Shown here: positions 50,329-63,685 of the stretch, in pieces
How positions within the stretch are numbered: position 1 is the first letter of the stretch
Layout of the letters: each line of letters begins with the position of its first letter
From: Sipunculus nudus
Lineage: Eukaryota; Annelida; Sipuncula; Golfingiida; Sipunculidae
DNA: 64,000 nucleotides
Direction: 5' to 3'
Assembly: GCA_026874595.1 (NCBI GenBank)
Contig: CM049307.1
Span: 45,813,678 to 45,877,677, forward strand
The notes under the pieces: generated by a model
Seen by the model: the letters and a program-made list of their open reading frames with translations, nothing else
Databases searched by the model: none
Told to the model about the DNA's origin: nothing
Translations under genes and position numbers: made by a program

Positions 50329-50545
50329 CAGCGAGTTTTATGACCCCCGTCAGCAACATCCGACACGGCCAGACTCTCACTTGATACTCCATCCGTGTAA
50401 ATTCCTTGAAAGGACCAATTCTTACATGTAATTTGGAGCTGCTAGCTCCGACGGTTTCTGACTTACAGCCATGGACGAGCCAGCCCTGGACGGCGGACGG
50501 ACGACGCTGCGACATCGCATAAGCTCACAGGTTCGCTAAAAAAAG
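50329..50545. repeat. Interspersed repeat ending CATAAGCTCACAGGTTCGCTAAAAA
   Basis: The end is shared with 38705-38768: GACGGACGACG, a short variable part, then GCATAAGCTCACAG and TTCGCTAAAAAA. The common A-rich end suggests two copies of one element, perhaps a retroposon tail. The left limit is unknown. Confidence 0.5.
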
Positions 50546-50548
50546 GCA

Positions 50549-50845
50549 GGTGGCGCCACCTGTCTGGTATACAAGAAAACTCTCTAAGATGGATGGACAT
50601 GTACAATTTCAGCACAATACATAGAACCAATCACTAAGACAAACATCACAAATGCATGGATGGACGTCACGCAAAAAGGTTGTAGGTGGCGCCACCAGTT
50701 TAAAGTACGAGATGGAGATATCCAACGTCTATAGACATGCATAATTTCAGCCCAATACATTTAACCTCCCCTGAGATATCGGCTGTTATGACTAAGATAT
50801 TGCACGAATTCATATTGCACGAAAAGGATTGAAGGTGGCGCCACC
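50549..50845. repeat. GGTGGCGCCACC tandem units (about 140 bp)
   Basis: The 12-base palindrome occurs at 50549, 50685 and 50834. Shared words between copies (GACATG, ATAATTTCAGC or ACAATTTCAGC, CCAATACAT) show degenerate units of 136 and 149 bases. Confidence 0.65.
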
Positions 50846-51919
50846 AGTCTTTGTGCTGCGTTTTGGAAAGATTGGTCCTCTCAAGAGTTGTTCTCCGGAA
50901 CGCGGGGCAGAACCTGCGTATAAGTCATTAATAATTTATGTAAGTTATATATAGAAACTCGAGAGCAACTGGTAGTGCTTTAAGTTTAAAATTAATAGGC
51001 CTCCGACTCTGATGACCCTGGTTCTTTGGCCTCCAGTGCAATACAATTAGAGGTGGGCAAAAATACCTCGTTTTACGCTTACGGGAAATGCTTGATAACA
51101 AATTTGTGCCATTCTGAATTTTCCTTAAATTATACCCAGGTTTCTAAACCTACCTGACCTAGAGAAATATGTACGGCCTTATGTTGCCGTGAATCTGAGC
51201 AAAAGGTAGTCTCAGGTTGCCGTAAATATGAGCAGTGCAAAATCAGTTCAGGCCTCAAATAAACTGCCATCTGACGGCAAATGTTATCACAAATTTATTG
51301 CTCTCTGCGTGACGGTCATGCACCACCAGACTCGTTTACTTCAAAGGAGGCGTGGAATTCCATTCCGTTTTAGTGACGGCCTTGCAAATCGAATTCTCCG
51401 CAAATGGACTTGGGTCTTGGTCAGAAAATAATTAAGCCGGGTGGATTCTCGTTGTTTGTGCGGGATTTATAAATAACTCAATAAAAGAATAAAGACACAA
51501 GTCAAGAGAAGATGATTGCATTTATTTTCTTTTATATAAAACTGTGCCTCCCTGAACACGTATCAACAGCTCTGTGGTTTATTCACAACTTAACATTATG
51601 TAATTCACGATATCAAAATACATATGCACTAGCTATTTGTCAAGTTTTGGATATAAAGTTGTATGATACATGAAAGATAATAAGACCAGTAGTGTTTTGA
51701 GAACAAATAAATCACATAACACGCAGCCAATAAAAATCAATCGGACAGCACAGACCCCATGCAAAAAATAAAGTGATTTAGTACAGATTTATTCCTACAA
51801 ACCAGTGTAACAGCACATAAAAATAGCAAAACAATATTAGGAAGCAAGCACTATCGTTATTGAAAAATCTGCTCTAGCTAAGAACGTAATAAAGACACCG
51901 GCGCCATCTACCTAATCAC

Positions 51920-52014
51920 TAGACTGGTACCCAGCGCTCCCTGTGAACCCGTTACTTCGTCAGTTCCCGTTACTCTGTCAGTCATGGGCCACAACAACGC
52001 TGGGTATCAATCTA
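51920..52014. mobile_element. 95-bp foldback relative of the element at 37297
   Basis: Ends TAGACTGGTACCCAGCG and CGCTGGGTATCAATCTA are imperfect inverted repeats, and the first 12 bases equal the terminus of the 547-bp element. No clear flanking duplication. Confidence 0.5.
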
Positions 52015-55000
52015 CAAAATGACCACATGAAACTACAGGCCAAAAACAACTCCACAGTAAATACAGGGCTACTACGGCAGATACCTTATCGGTGATATGT
52101 TTTCATTGTAATTTGACACATGTGAATCATATACTTCAACACCTGCTTGTATCTCCCGGTTCACTTTGTTGCAGGAATATTTGGGTGAAGGTACCGGGCT
52201 GTTCCAACAGCCACCCTATTATCACAGATCATGAAACTAGCCCTTCTGTTAATTACATAACACCCCGATGATGAATTACAGATTGGCCACAGTGGCATTA
52301 CCAAATTCTGTTAAATAACAGTTATATCTAACCGAACTTAGCGGAGTCCTTGGTTTACTGAATATATGGTAATATGTTTCACTTTTAAGAAATCCTCGAC
52401 ATACAGGTTTTGCAGAACTACTGATATTCCATAAAAGATGTAATAGAACACTATTTTTCCAGTATCCCGCTGCATATAACAGATTTAAAGTATGAATTAT
52501 AATGATATATGCCTACCTCGGATTTCCCTTTTTTTCAAATTTACTCCGTGCCTGATGGCAATTCTTTATCTTTCGTGAAATTGCAATTGTTAAATAAACA
52601 TGTTTTATACAAACAATTTTATTAACTATCTCCGGGATTTGTGTAACAAATTTGTCTTACCGAATGAATAAACGTGCAACCTAAATCCAGAGGGCTTTCT
52701 TCTCTTTCTCGGTACTTTTTAACTGTCAGAGTTCACTTTAACAAACATTAACGACGATGATGGTTTTTATTATAAAGTTTAACATTAATAAACTGTTATA
52801 AAATTATACCTATGTAAATTAACTTTTTGGGGTTCCTTTATATTACAACGATTTTGCATTGCTAAAAAAGAAACTTTAATTCTGTATAAAAATGGTTACT
52901 ATGGTCAAATACTATCACTATAGTAGAATTCTATATTCTAGAAATATACAGAAAAGCGGATTGGTTACAGATTAATTGCACAGCCCAGCGACTGCAGAAT
53001 GACCACTTGTTATTGCTCCTGTTACGTGAACAAACTAGTGTACCACAAAGTGGTTTACAGCAAACTGGTATACAACAAACGCTTGCACAGGTATCAAGGA
53101 CTGGGACAAAGTATGTATAAACATTTTTGGGGGTGGTTAACTTTGACACGGGCGCCTCTAAAATTTTTGACCAATTGTCCACCAGATGGCGCTCCGATAA
53201 ACTGCGCCTTGAGGTAAAGCAAATAAGGATGCAAGTGGAGAATGCGCACGTTTCATGCAGATTGATCAATATTATGTCAATTATGGTTCAAAGAATATAT
53301 TTGAGGACACAGAAATTAGTCAAAGTCAGGCATGAAAAATTCAAGCAGGTATCGAGATAGGCTGTCTTGAGTGGAGATATTACATCACAATAGATGTCTA
53401 ATTCAAGGAATTCTTTGTGATCAAAGAGTGGTCCAACATTGGCGTACATTTTGTATCGTTAACGGACTGATCATGACACTTAGGGGTACAGATATTTTAT
53501 TTTTTTTTTAAGATTTAATAACAGCATCTCGCTAGGGAAGCTGCTGACGGTTATATTTAGAGGCGGACCAATCACATTTGTCAAAATGATGAACAGGACT
53601 AACTGGCTTTCCAGTCTTTATCCTCCTGGAGGTCGAGGACAAGACCATGCAAGGATCATAGCAATATTCCATGAACACGCCAATCTTGGACTAGATACAG
53701 AAATGTTCAAAGAACAAAACAAGCTCTTAGTTTGAGGGGTACCATCAGTAACACTGAAGGGCGTACATTTCTTGTGCAAAAGATGATAATTATAAAGAGT
53801 AACTGGAGGCCAACTGAAGTGGTGGCGGACCCAAACAGAACACTTCCTAAACGAATCAGTTTAAGATGTACCTTTCACACGCGCATGCGTACTGGATAAT
53901 AATCCTATGCCGTTTTGGCGCCAGATCAGCCATCCTCCAGGTTTATGGCAAATTAATTCAGAAAAATGCCATCGATTTCACCAAGAACTAAGCCATTAGA
54001 GATAAGGCCTTTTAGTGTTATTGTAACGTGAATATTAATAAACATCATCTTTTTGTCCGGGTACGAGACCTGAACACGCAGTATCAATCGCCTCCGACAG
54101 GTGTCGTTTTTTTTTCGGTGGGCAATATCTACTACCATATATTCCAGAATACATGACCAAAATTCAATATTAATAGATGGGAGACCATGCTGTCTAAATT
54201 AAAGTGAAAAAAATCAGGTGATTGCTGTAATACTTTTAAATTAACTATGATATTTCTACTTTCCCCAGGGATTCTACGAGGTTATTTCAAACACACAACA
54301 TATTTAGACATGACCGTCAAATGCGGGGACACAGTGTTCGACATTTGGATCCGCCCAGGCTTCAGGGCTCTATTAGTATATAATCTACAGAGTAACAATT
54401 TTTTGCTTTCGCAAAATATACAGAATTATATGTTAAAATTCATGATTCGAGGGGGATACAGCCCTGCTGTACATGTATCTTAAATATGTCGATGTCTTTG
54501 GGTATTTGAGGACACAAACAGGAAATATACTGGCAGTACACTGTTATATATAGTATGTCATATATAATGCACACATAATTTATGAAACAATCCGATTTTG
54601 TTCAAACGACTGAACAAATACTTGAAACGAAACACCACATTGTAATAATTCATTATCAGTGAAAAATATCCTTAAACAACGGTATGATGAAATATGCACC
54701 AGATACAGAACAAAAAAAAAATACTCATAATAAATGTGCAATGTTAATCACATATGTCACGATACCTTGGCGAGGTAAATGTAAATATAAAACCAACAAT
54801 TAGTGTACGCAAATGCAGAGTACAGCGTGCTGCTAATAATGGGTTCTTCAACAATGATACAAATGTCAATATTTAAGTTAAGTACGTCCTATCGGCGGGG
54901 TGCTGATGACATATGACCTCCCGACCTTTCTTAAATATGATTTATCCACGCCCCTTAGTTACTGTTGCTAAGGGAAGTCTTTGTCCACACTGCTAGTAAC

Positions 55001-58000
55001 TGTTCCTGAATATACAAAATGGCACCTAGCAAATACATAAAAAAATGCTTTTTGTGTATCTGGATATTTTGGCAGCAACCCCAGTTTGGGTTTACGGCAC
55101 AGTAAATGAACTTGTGTCTGCAAGGGCGGAGCTACATCACTCGCAGTGACTTGATTGGCTAACATATTTTGACTGGCATCCCAGAGTGGTCACCGTTTTT
55201 GGTCTACCCCTTGTCCCTCTTTCTGCGTTCTTTCAATATCTGTGAATCGAGTACTGATAATTCTAATACACATGTTGGTGACGTGTCCATAAAACGCCTG
55301 GGTAAATGGACACGCGATATTCACTGCCACAATAGACTAATCACAAGAATCTAAAGAACAGTACAAAAACAACTGTATACATGAAATTTTGTAACAGCAA
55401 TCCTTAACAAAAAATCTTTCGTAAAAAGAATGTCAGTTTGTTGAAATTTGTCTATCAAATATAGAGCTTTTTCTTGTAAAATATAACCTTTAATAAACAG
55501 GCATTCAGAAATATCTTAATTTTATATTTTATTATAAAACTGACTTAAACATTTATCCTCTGATTCTCAAAGTATTGTATAAACTGGACCGGCATTAAGA
55601 TTTTGGACTGAAATATAATCAATTACTAACTGTAACAAACAATTTCTCTCTCATTACAATCAAAATCTGTGATAAACTGTCGGTGTTTTGCAGGTTTTAC
55701 ATTTTGCAAGTTTTATAAAATATAACTCATCTCTACAGACTTACATATTTGGTCAGTTTAAATTCTTCTTTTGTATTTGAAGGTCTGCTTTGATCATTAA
55801 CTGGTACAATTACTGAATTTTACCCGAGGTCTATACACACAATCCCTACTTTTCTGCAGGGAAAATGAAAGGCCAACTATATCCATGGAGAACGATGACA
55901 CACAGTAAAGGGACTGTACAATGTACCTTTTTTTTACCTCTTAGGGAAAGATCTGAAGCTACCTAACAAATTTGATACAAAAAGCAATTATTAAAGAACC
56001 ATCTCAAAATATCGCAAAATATATTATATATATTTTTCTTATAAGATAATGAATTTGCAGAAAGGGGTGTAAGAGAAAATTTATTTTTATATTTCCCAGC
56101 AATCAATATCAATCAGTTATTATTATTGAACCAGCTGTCAAATGTCTGCAAGTTTGGGACCAAAAGTATTTATTTGATAAAAATCAAATCATGAAGTTAA
56201 ATACATTTATTAATATCATTCAGTCATCAAAGGTTTTCTCTACTAGCCCCATAAAAAGCTCCTGTAACTTTTATAACCACAGTTTTAAAAATATATGTAC
56301 TGGGCCGAAAGTCTGAATTTACTTTTATTAAAGTTGACCAAGCCCCCTTGTAACTGGATGGTTTCTGAACTGCCTTCATATTTTGACATGGGAAATGGTA
56401 CAAAAAACCAATAATCCTACCCTATTACTATTTTAATCAGTGTTGTATTAAGACACATAAAACATAAAGAGTATTAAAACAAACCACATTTATAATGTTT
56501 TCTTTGTGCTTTAGGCAATTTTTTTACAAAAATGATCAACAAACACACACACACATATGAATTCTCAATTCTGATATCTGATAAAGAACATCAAATGCTA
56601 CATGCCATGTAATTTTCTCCCTAACCTTTCCACTGAAGAGATGTTATTTGATCTATTTGAATATTTGCTTGATATGTTTTATAGGTCACATGATCAGTTT
56701 TGATCAGGTGTTTTGTTTCTCCATTTTGAATCATGAAAGAGACCCTAACAAGGTTCCTAATCATGCCTACAATGATGTTAGAGAGTGTAATAAATTTACT
56801 ATATGACCCCTTGCTCAGGGGTGGGAATAAAATTTATGAATGATCCCTACCTATGTAATGTCAGTATCAGGTGTTTAACATGATAAGTCATAAATATTTG
56901 ACAGAACAAGCAGATTAAAGAAAATGATAAAAGTTACGAGTCTTCGCTCCTGAGTTTAAAAAAAAACAAGCTCCATACCAGTAAGACAATACAAATTTCC
57001 TACGTAAAACACAATGAGAATAGAAAAAATTAACAAATATAATTATATTTATATCAGGAATTTGGCACCACTCTATCCTAACCTCCTTTTGACCAGGTGG
57101 CTATGCAAGTAGCTGTATGAAACTTAACATCTCTGTATTCTTGTGAGCATTCTTGTTTTCTCAACAGTTTGCAGGTATTAATATGAGAGGCAGTTCACTT
57201 CTGCCACCTGCAGGTAAACTCTGACACTACAGTAGCCAGAGCAACATGAGTGGAAACCTTCCCCATTGTGGGTTATATTCTAACCCAAATATATCCAACA
57301 AGCAAACACTGGCAATTTTGGTATCCAAACTTTGAAAGTACCAGAGGCTGGCTCTATTTTCACTTTGATTATTATCGATACTTTGCTGATAATGTCTGAT
57401 ACAAAATATTTTTCTGCTTATCCCACTGGTAAACTGTAAACACATTTGAGGTGTACCGTGGCCAAACTAGCAGTCACATCTACAAATACGGTGTAAGTGT
57501 GGGTCTGACCTATTATGAGTGAGGAGCTAGTCTATTTCTAAATATGACCACCAAAATTGTTGTTTTTTTGCCAGCACCTACATTTGGCCTTGAGGAACAT
57601 GACTGCAGCAGAGCACAGTACAAGTCTACGTATACACCTGGAGTACACACCTGTTGGTAATCTCATTCTGCTTTAACTTGTTTGACATATTAATCCTGAG
57701 AAACATCCTCCTGAACCTAAACAACATAAAAAAATATCCTATTTTGTGACTTTAGTATACTTTGATAAAATTGTACAGACTAGATGCTGTGACCTGTTTA
57801 GTTTGTTAACAAATTGCCAGGTGGCAGCACCAGTTTCCTGCCACTCTTTTTTTTCTGATTTAGGCCGACATGTCAACATAACATTTCAAGTGATTGTCCT
57901 AGATGCCACCCTCTTGGTAGTAAATTCTGCATCAGCACCCATTATATATTCAACAGATATAATCGGACAGCCCAGAAACTGTGTTCCCTAGTGCAGGCCA

Positions 58001-58652
58001 TACAAATCCTGGCACCCTGGCTTCAGTTTTGCCATTTCTGAAACCATGTAGTAATTCATATATTACAAGCGATTTTAAAAATTCTATTTCAGGTTTGAAA
58101 AAAAAACATGCACTGGGGATCGTCATGATGACTGATCTACATGCAGTGATGATGTTAGTATTGGTTTTATTTGCTGAACATTTGGTTAAAATGCATCACA
58201 TGATGAACATAATAATCACACTCCCTCAGATCCTAAGTGCATGATGTAGACGCATGATAAAATGGGCACAGTATGAGATTTATATATGAAATGAGTATAC
58301 ACAGACTATCATAGTTGCATATAAACTGAAAGAGTATACAAGCACAAAGCTGCAGGAATTATAGTGAAAGAAATGTTAAAAATAGCCAAACAAATGAGCT
58401 AGCCCAGCCCGTGTGTCCCCTGGATTGGTAGAAGATGCGGTGCCACGTGTCCAGTCCGGGCTATCACAGAGGCGTGGGCTTTTCATGTTAAGTATGTGAG
58501 GCACTGAAGCTGTCATTGTGTCATATACCTACTAATATTGGTGTAGATCAGTGTCAACTACATTGTGCAATATGGCTAAAAGGACTGAGTCACTTGTATA
58601 TATATATTTATATATACATCTGCTTGGTGTTTTCACAACTTGTATATTGCAT
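52015..58652. other. Intergenic DNA without a defensible gene
   Basis: A+T-rich sequence with scattered short open frames. The stretch 53512-53890 holds two overlapping frames of 60-70 open codons with peptide-like composition and a pyrimidine-rich acceptor (ttttttttttaag) before the first. They are on different frames, and I recognise nothing in them. The only regulatory-looking word is the CTCF-like site at 53179. Confidence 0.45.
53179..53192 (+). promoter_or_regulatory. CTCF-like motif
   Basis: CCACCAGATGGCGC fits the core vertebrate CTCF consensus (CCASYAGRKGGCRS) at every position. CTCF is conserved across bilaterians, but a 14-base match in 64 kb is not proof of binding. Confidence 0.3.
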
Positions 58653-59428
58653 TTTATTCCACCACACCTGTCCACCGTTGTCCACAAGTGTCATGTTTGA
58701 CGTCTCTTCACGTAACAAGTTGTCCAGCGCACACTTGGACATGTACCCCTGAGGCCATAAAGACTACCCAAATGACTCAATTTCCTACAATGTGCAGACT
58801 CCTTTGTGCATGGTTTGGGGTTCCTCTGTGCACCTGTTAAACAGTGTCTCTGCCCATCTGTGATTAAAGGTTCACCTGTGCTATAATTTCCTATGTGAGC
58901 CCACAGTTAAATATTCCTTCATGTACCAAAGGTAATGGATTCCTCTGTGCACCTGTGATTATTCCTCTCTCTCAGTATACCTTAGGTTTAGAATTCCTCT
59001 GTGCATCTGTGGTTAAGCGTTCCTTTCTGAACCTAAGAACACAAAATTCCTCTGTGCACCTGTGGAAAAGCATTCCTCTATGTTCCTAAGGTAAAGAAGA
59101 CCTCTGTGCACCAGTGGTTAAGCATTCCTCTCTGAATCTAAGGTAAAGAATTCATCAGTGCATAAGTGATTAACAGTTCCTCAGTGCATCTATGGTTAAC
59201 AGCTTTTGTGTGCACCAGTGTTTTTATCTCATCTGCACTCAATCTCAGTCAATCATGGTTTCTTTCATAGATTCTTTGGGACAAACCACACAAAGTTGTG
59301 ACATACAGCCTCCATTTTGTGTGTGACCCAGTGCTTGGCCTCATGTCTTGGGGCTTGCTTTTCTATATTGCACTACTAACGACACTCACTGATATACCAA
59401 GGTAAACACCACTGGTTTGGGGTGACTA
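58653..59428 (-). other. Probable 3' UTR of the unrecognised gene
   Basis: Downstream of the stop codon the first clear minus-strand AATAAA hexamer is at 58653-58658 (read as tttatt on the plus strand), about 770 bases away. Most of the interval is a degenerate minisatellite, listed separately. That this stretch is transcribed is inferred from position only. Confidence 0.35.
58796..59222. repeat. Degenerate ~53-bp minisatellite
   Basis: The phrase ATTCCTCTGTGCACCTGTGG recurs, with changes, at about 58939, 58993, 59046, 59099 and 59150, a period of 51-54 bases. A weaker half-unit (ATTCCTCTCTGAACCTAAGG) is interleaved between copies. Older, more diverged units run to either side. It lies in the likely 3' UTR of the minus-strand gene. 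Confidence 0.75.
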
Positions 59429-60543
59429 TCATAAAGCAGTGGTTTCCTCTACGTTGGTGAGGTCGTCTCCAGCTGATTTGTTACACACTACCAAGGTATC
59501 CTGACTGCCTTGAGGACACTTCCTCACGTCCTTGTCTGACTGAGGTTGATCTGTTCTTGTGCTGTGAATGTGGTGGTCAGAATTTAAAATCTGCGCTTTA
59601 CCCAGTGTAGTCCTGTTTGCTTCACATTCCCCACTATTCAGGTTTCCTGGATTTCTGTCACTGCTAGTACTTCCCACTGTCGTTTCTCCGTCTGGATCTA
59701 AAACACACAAGTTACTAAGTCTGTTATTGTTCCCTGAATCACTTGCCTGGCAGACATTGTCCAAGGTTTCTTGAGGTGCCTCTACCATGAATGCAAAGTC
59801 TACCCCCAGAGTTGGTTTCGGGCTGACTGGAGCCATATCATTGTCTGTGATCTGTTTTACCTCCCGGTCACATTCAGCTTCAATCCAGTCATCCAGCGCA
59901 CTACCGGATGCCCAGGCATCTGGATTGTGGAACACCTCCTGGTCCTGGAGCGGACTGTAGGTTTCAGCACCTTTGGGTGGCACCCCTTGCAAGTTGGAAT
60001 CACTGACGCCCAGGCGAATCTGGGGCAGCTGAACTGTCCGTCGCGATAACTGTGGGACACTGGATGTCTGTGGAATGTTTGACACTTGCAACGACAAGGG
60101 GTCTGCTGCATTTAACAGCGAACTAATAGACTGACTCCTTGGTAAATCAGGTGGCTTTGAGGGCACACATTTCGGGCACTTAGGCCCAGTCAAGTGAAGT
60201 AATGGATATGATTCCGATTTACATGGAACGGAATCCCTGCGGTCTTTCACATGAGGGGGAACACTATGTCGCATACAGTCCTTACTAGCCTCCCACGTAG
60301 GGGAAAAGTCAGATTTAGGGCTACTTGTGCTCTGCACACTGTCGATAGTACTTGTGCTGCCCTCTACAGCTTTTTGCCTTGGTAGGAACCGATGAGGGGC
60401 AGGGCGCGGGGGCCTTGGTGTTGAAACCCTAAGAGGGAGTGGCATGTTCTCTTCTGTAAAACTCGGATCACAGTTAGGTATGGCTGTATCACTGCTGTGC
60501 TCCACCATTTTGATTTCTATTTCAGTTGGGGCCACTTGCAACC
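59429..60543 (-). CDS. Unrecognised gene, terminal coding exon (disordered C-terminus)
   Basis: This is the longest non-repetitive open frame in the window: 370 residues after the shared glycine codon, ending ...NVEETTAL and TGA at 59429-59431. The acceptor (ctttttcatttttccag) is strong and its phase matches the exon at 63686. Counting from the first residue of that exon, the visible tail is 421 residues. A Pro-rich patch with PxxP spacing lies at 93-105 (PRPPRPAPHRFLP). A Cys pair in PKCPKC is at 171-176. RSQSIS at 186-191 partly resembles a 14-3-3 or basophilic-kinase site. An acidic/aromatic segment, DAWASGSALDDWIEAE, spans 259-274, and a Ser/Asn/Asp-rich end follows. There are no membrane segments or enzyme motifs. 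The composition suits the regulatory tail of a signalling or adaptor protein, but I cannot assign a family and do not guess one. Confidence 0.8.
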
Positions 60544-63500
60544 CTGGAAAAATGAAAAAGCAAATAAACAATATAAATCTCTGCTCCCTTCTGAGGTTGT
60601 CATCAAGTAAAAGTTTGCCTCATGCAAAGTTCAAGGTAGCCTAGATAACTTGAAAATTTTAACAGATGATGTGTCAATATTGACTGGACCGTATTAAATA
60701 GGTACAAATTTGTGCCATCACACATCGCTGTTTTTGATGTATTATTGAATACATGTAGGTGCTGCATGACAGCCATCTACAGGAATTCCCAGAGGAATGA
60801 TGGGAGGTACTTTGGTTGGCTTCATATCTGCGAGGTTAAATCTTAATGATTTTCACTGTTTCAGCATTTCAGGGGGGTTTTGAATTTTTGTGATTTACCA
60901 TACAGTAACTTACAAACGTACATAACTGTTATTCTTAACAATTGTACAAGGAGCTAAGGGAAACATAAAATATATTCTAATATGGATACTTCCAATACAA
61001 TGATGAATTAGTGTTCATCTGTGCAGATGTGATGTATTTTTCTTGATGGTTTATCTTTGTGATTATTTCCCTTTTTTGCAAATATTTTGAGTTTTAAATT
61101 GTAGTGAACAAAAAGCCAACCACAGTATTTTGTTCAGTGAGTCACCGTTAATCACTTCAATAATTTAGTCACTATCTGGTGGGAACACAGCATAGACTTT
61201 TAAATTTGTGCTCCAATACTGCTACATCTTCAAATTTCACGGATTTTCCAGTTGCTTATCACTGCATATCACTGCAAATAATTCTTATTGTGATATTCCC
61301 TACTAGAGCAATGCTTTTTCTTGAAGGTTTCTGAGTTATCTTTTACCTCACTTAGCTATGCATTAACTAAGCTATGCATGATAACTATACATTCTGAATG
61401 ATATAACATATGCATTCAACAAACATTTTTTAGAAATATTAGTTCTTCATATAATCTGAAAAAAAAAATGTTTGTACAGTATTTAACTGCGGAACACATT
61501 TCACATTCATGCAGCATATAAAGTTCAGCTCTTACCAAACTTCTGAATAAACAGGTTAATGACATAAACTCTCTGTAAAAGTCACATGCTTGTATTTCAA
61601 GAAAATAAACAGACAAAAGTACGTAAAATTAGGATCAAATGTTATGTGTTCTTGAGCTTTTGATGGTAATCAACTGCTCTTGTCACTGAGTGAGTACACA
61701 CACAAACACGCACACATGCTGATGATTCAGCATTTATTAAAACAACCTCAGACAAAGTAGTGGTATCTGTGGAATTAAGAAAAGAGAGTCAGTTAACGTT
61801 GTAACACAAAGAAGACCATCCTCTTCAGTCACAACCGTCATTACATGATGACCTCAGTTCAGATACCAAGTCCATGACCCATTCATGTATTATGTTTGAG
61901 GTGGGAGACAAGCTTCCTAAAAAAACTGAATATATTAAAATACAGTGAAACTGGTGTGATAAGACTAACTGTGGGACTTTCCAAACTGGTCCTATTTCTC
62001 AGCTGGTCTTATTAGACAGGCAAGTTATAACCATTGTGAATGCTTTCAGTTCTCTCAAGGGTGGTCTTAATAGACCGGTGGTCTTTCAGACAGGTTCCAC
62101 TGTAAATGCATAAAAGAAATCACAGAAAAAAAAGCAACAGCATATAAACGGTCATTTCCTAACCTTATATTCCGGTCATTAAATTAATATGCCTGAATTT
62201 CCTATGTCAAAATAATTTAAACACACTGTGTTAAAGTTGGATCATCCAAAAACTTTCTTTAAAATCAGGTTGATAAAAATCTGTCTTCAGCTTGACTTGA
62301 GTCATATAAACTCGCAATAACAACACTGCTTTTAAAGTATAGGTGAGTTAACCTCAAGCATAAAATATAAACTCTTGATGACAGACTTGGCACATGGATC
62401 TAGGTTATCTGAGAGTAAGAGCATAGAAGAGATGGGATGTCACAGGTTCCTGAAATGTTAAATTTGATCATGGCGGGAACAGGGCAGTACCTACTTGTAC
62501 AAGGGGAACTGTTTGATTGTGGCAACCTGAAAAACTAAACGTGCCAGATGTTCAAGTAAAGTTGGATAGCATATAAGAATTGAACTTGGACTCTTCATAT
62601 TTTCTTTACCTGAAACCCCCTATGGCAAAAGCTTAAGCAAGAGAAAAGCTGAAATACTGAATAATTTGTTGGATTTGAGAAGACAAAAAAAAACACCTAA
62701 TCTTATTTAAAATTACTAAAAAAAATCATTACAATATACTGTTTACACCGCTGTCTGGCCTTGAAAACAGGGTAACATAAACAAGCATGTTCAGTGTGCA
62801 GAGCTGTCCTGTCTGCTGACACCCTCAGCATATTTCAACAATAATATCACTAAAATATCAAGATTGTAAAGAATATTAACTTAGAATGATTATAAATTTA
62901 AATGAAGTAAACCAATTCATCACAAATCTGTCAAGTTGTTAGGACCTCAAAACAGATTCAAAACTGTGGGTGTTAAAAACCCACCCCTCTTTTATGGCAT
63001 GCTCAAGTGGTCAATTATGGAAATTATGAAAATACCAATGGGTGTAAAAAGAAGAACATTTTAGCAAGACATGGCTTGACTTGGTAAATCTCGTTTTTAT
63101 TTTTACATATTTATTGTACTGAAACAGGACTGAGTAATCAATTAGCATTAAACTTTTGACCTATTTGAGGTGTTACCACAAATTGGGACAAGTCGGCCGA
63201 CATGAGTGAATGGGGGGGGGGGGGGGGTGCATCCAAGCCAGGCCCCCTTACAATTTGTCAGACATTTTTCTTTTATTTATCAGGGTTGGATACAAGATTT
63301 TAGAATAAGGAGGTGCAGAGGGGCAGATTATGGGGGTGAGCAGAACCTCCCATGGTACACAACTTTTACTGAAAATTTAGACTGAAAAGGCACAATCTGG
63401 GGTAGATTAAAAAGACTGTTTATTTTTCTATTTTCCAGATTTTTAGGTAGGAAAAAACATAATTACATGCCCCCCAAAATCGGCCCCTTTTTTTACCGCA

Positions 63501-63685
63501 AGAAGTGACAACAGCTATAAATAGAATACAAGTGAAAGTGGGAGGTCAAGATATACCTGCTTGAGACTTGAGTTGTGTGTCTTTCAAAAGAAAACAATAA
63601 GACAATCAGCCTTTCTACACACATACAACAAACATATATATGTAAAACAGTAACTGTCAAAAACTGACACATTAAAGACAATTAC
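60544..63685 (-). other. Last intron of the unrecognised gene
   Basis: This 3.1 kb intron has matching phases on both sides, so no coding exon is required inside it. It contains a 164-bp MITE-like repeat (61941-62104), a short CA tract near 61696 and a poly-G run at about 63212-63228. Nothing else stands out. Confidence 0.65.
61941..62104. mobile_element. MITE-like element, 164 bp
   Basis: It opens with TACAGTGAAACTGG and closes with CAGGTTCCACTGTA, so the ends form imperfect terminal inverted repeats. The interior has alternating GGTCTTATTAGACAGG words that can fold. No coding potential. A target duplication could not be fixed with certainty. Similar repeats lie at 2396 and, more distantly, 11412. 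Confidence 0.6.

Noticed and set aside
53512-53890. Possible small gene or transposase remnant with peptide-like frames
   Set aside because: Two different frames, no recognised motif and no convincing splice partner; open frames of this length are common in this window.
59568-60049. Plus-strand open frames of 68 and 92 codons
   Set aside because: They are antisense shadows of the long minus-strand terminal exon.
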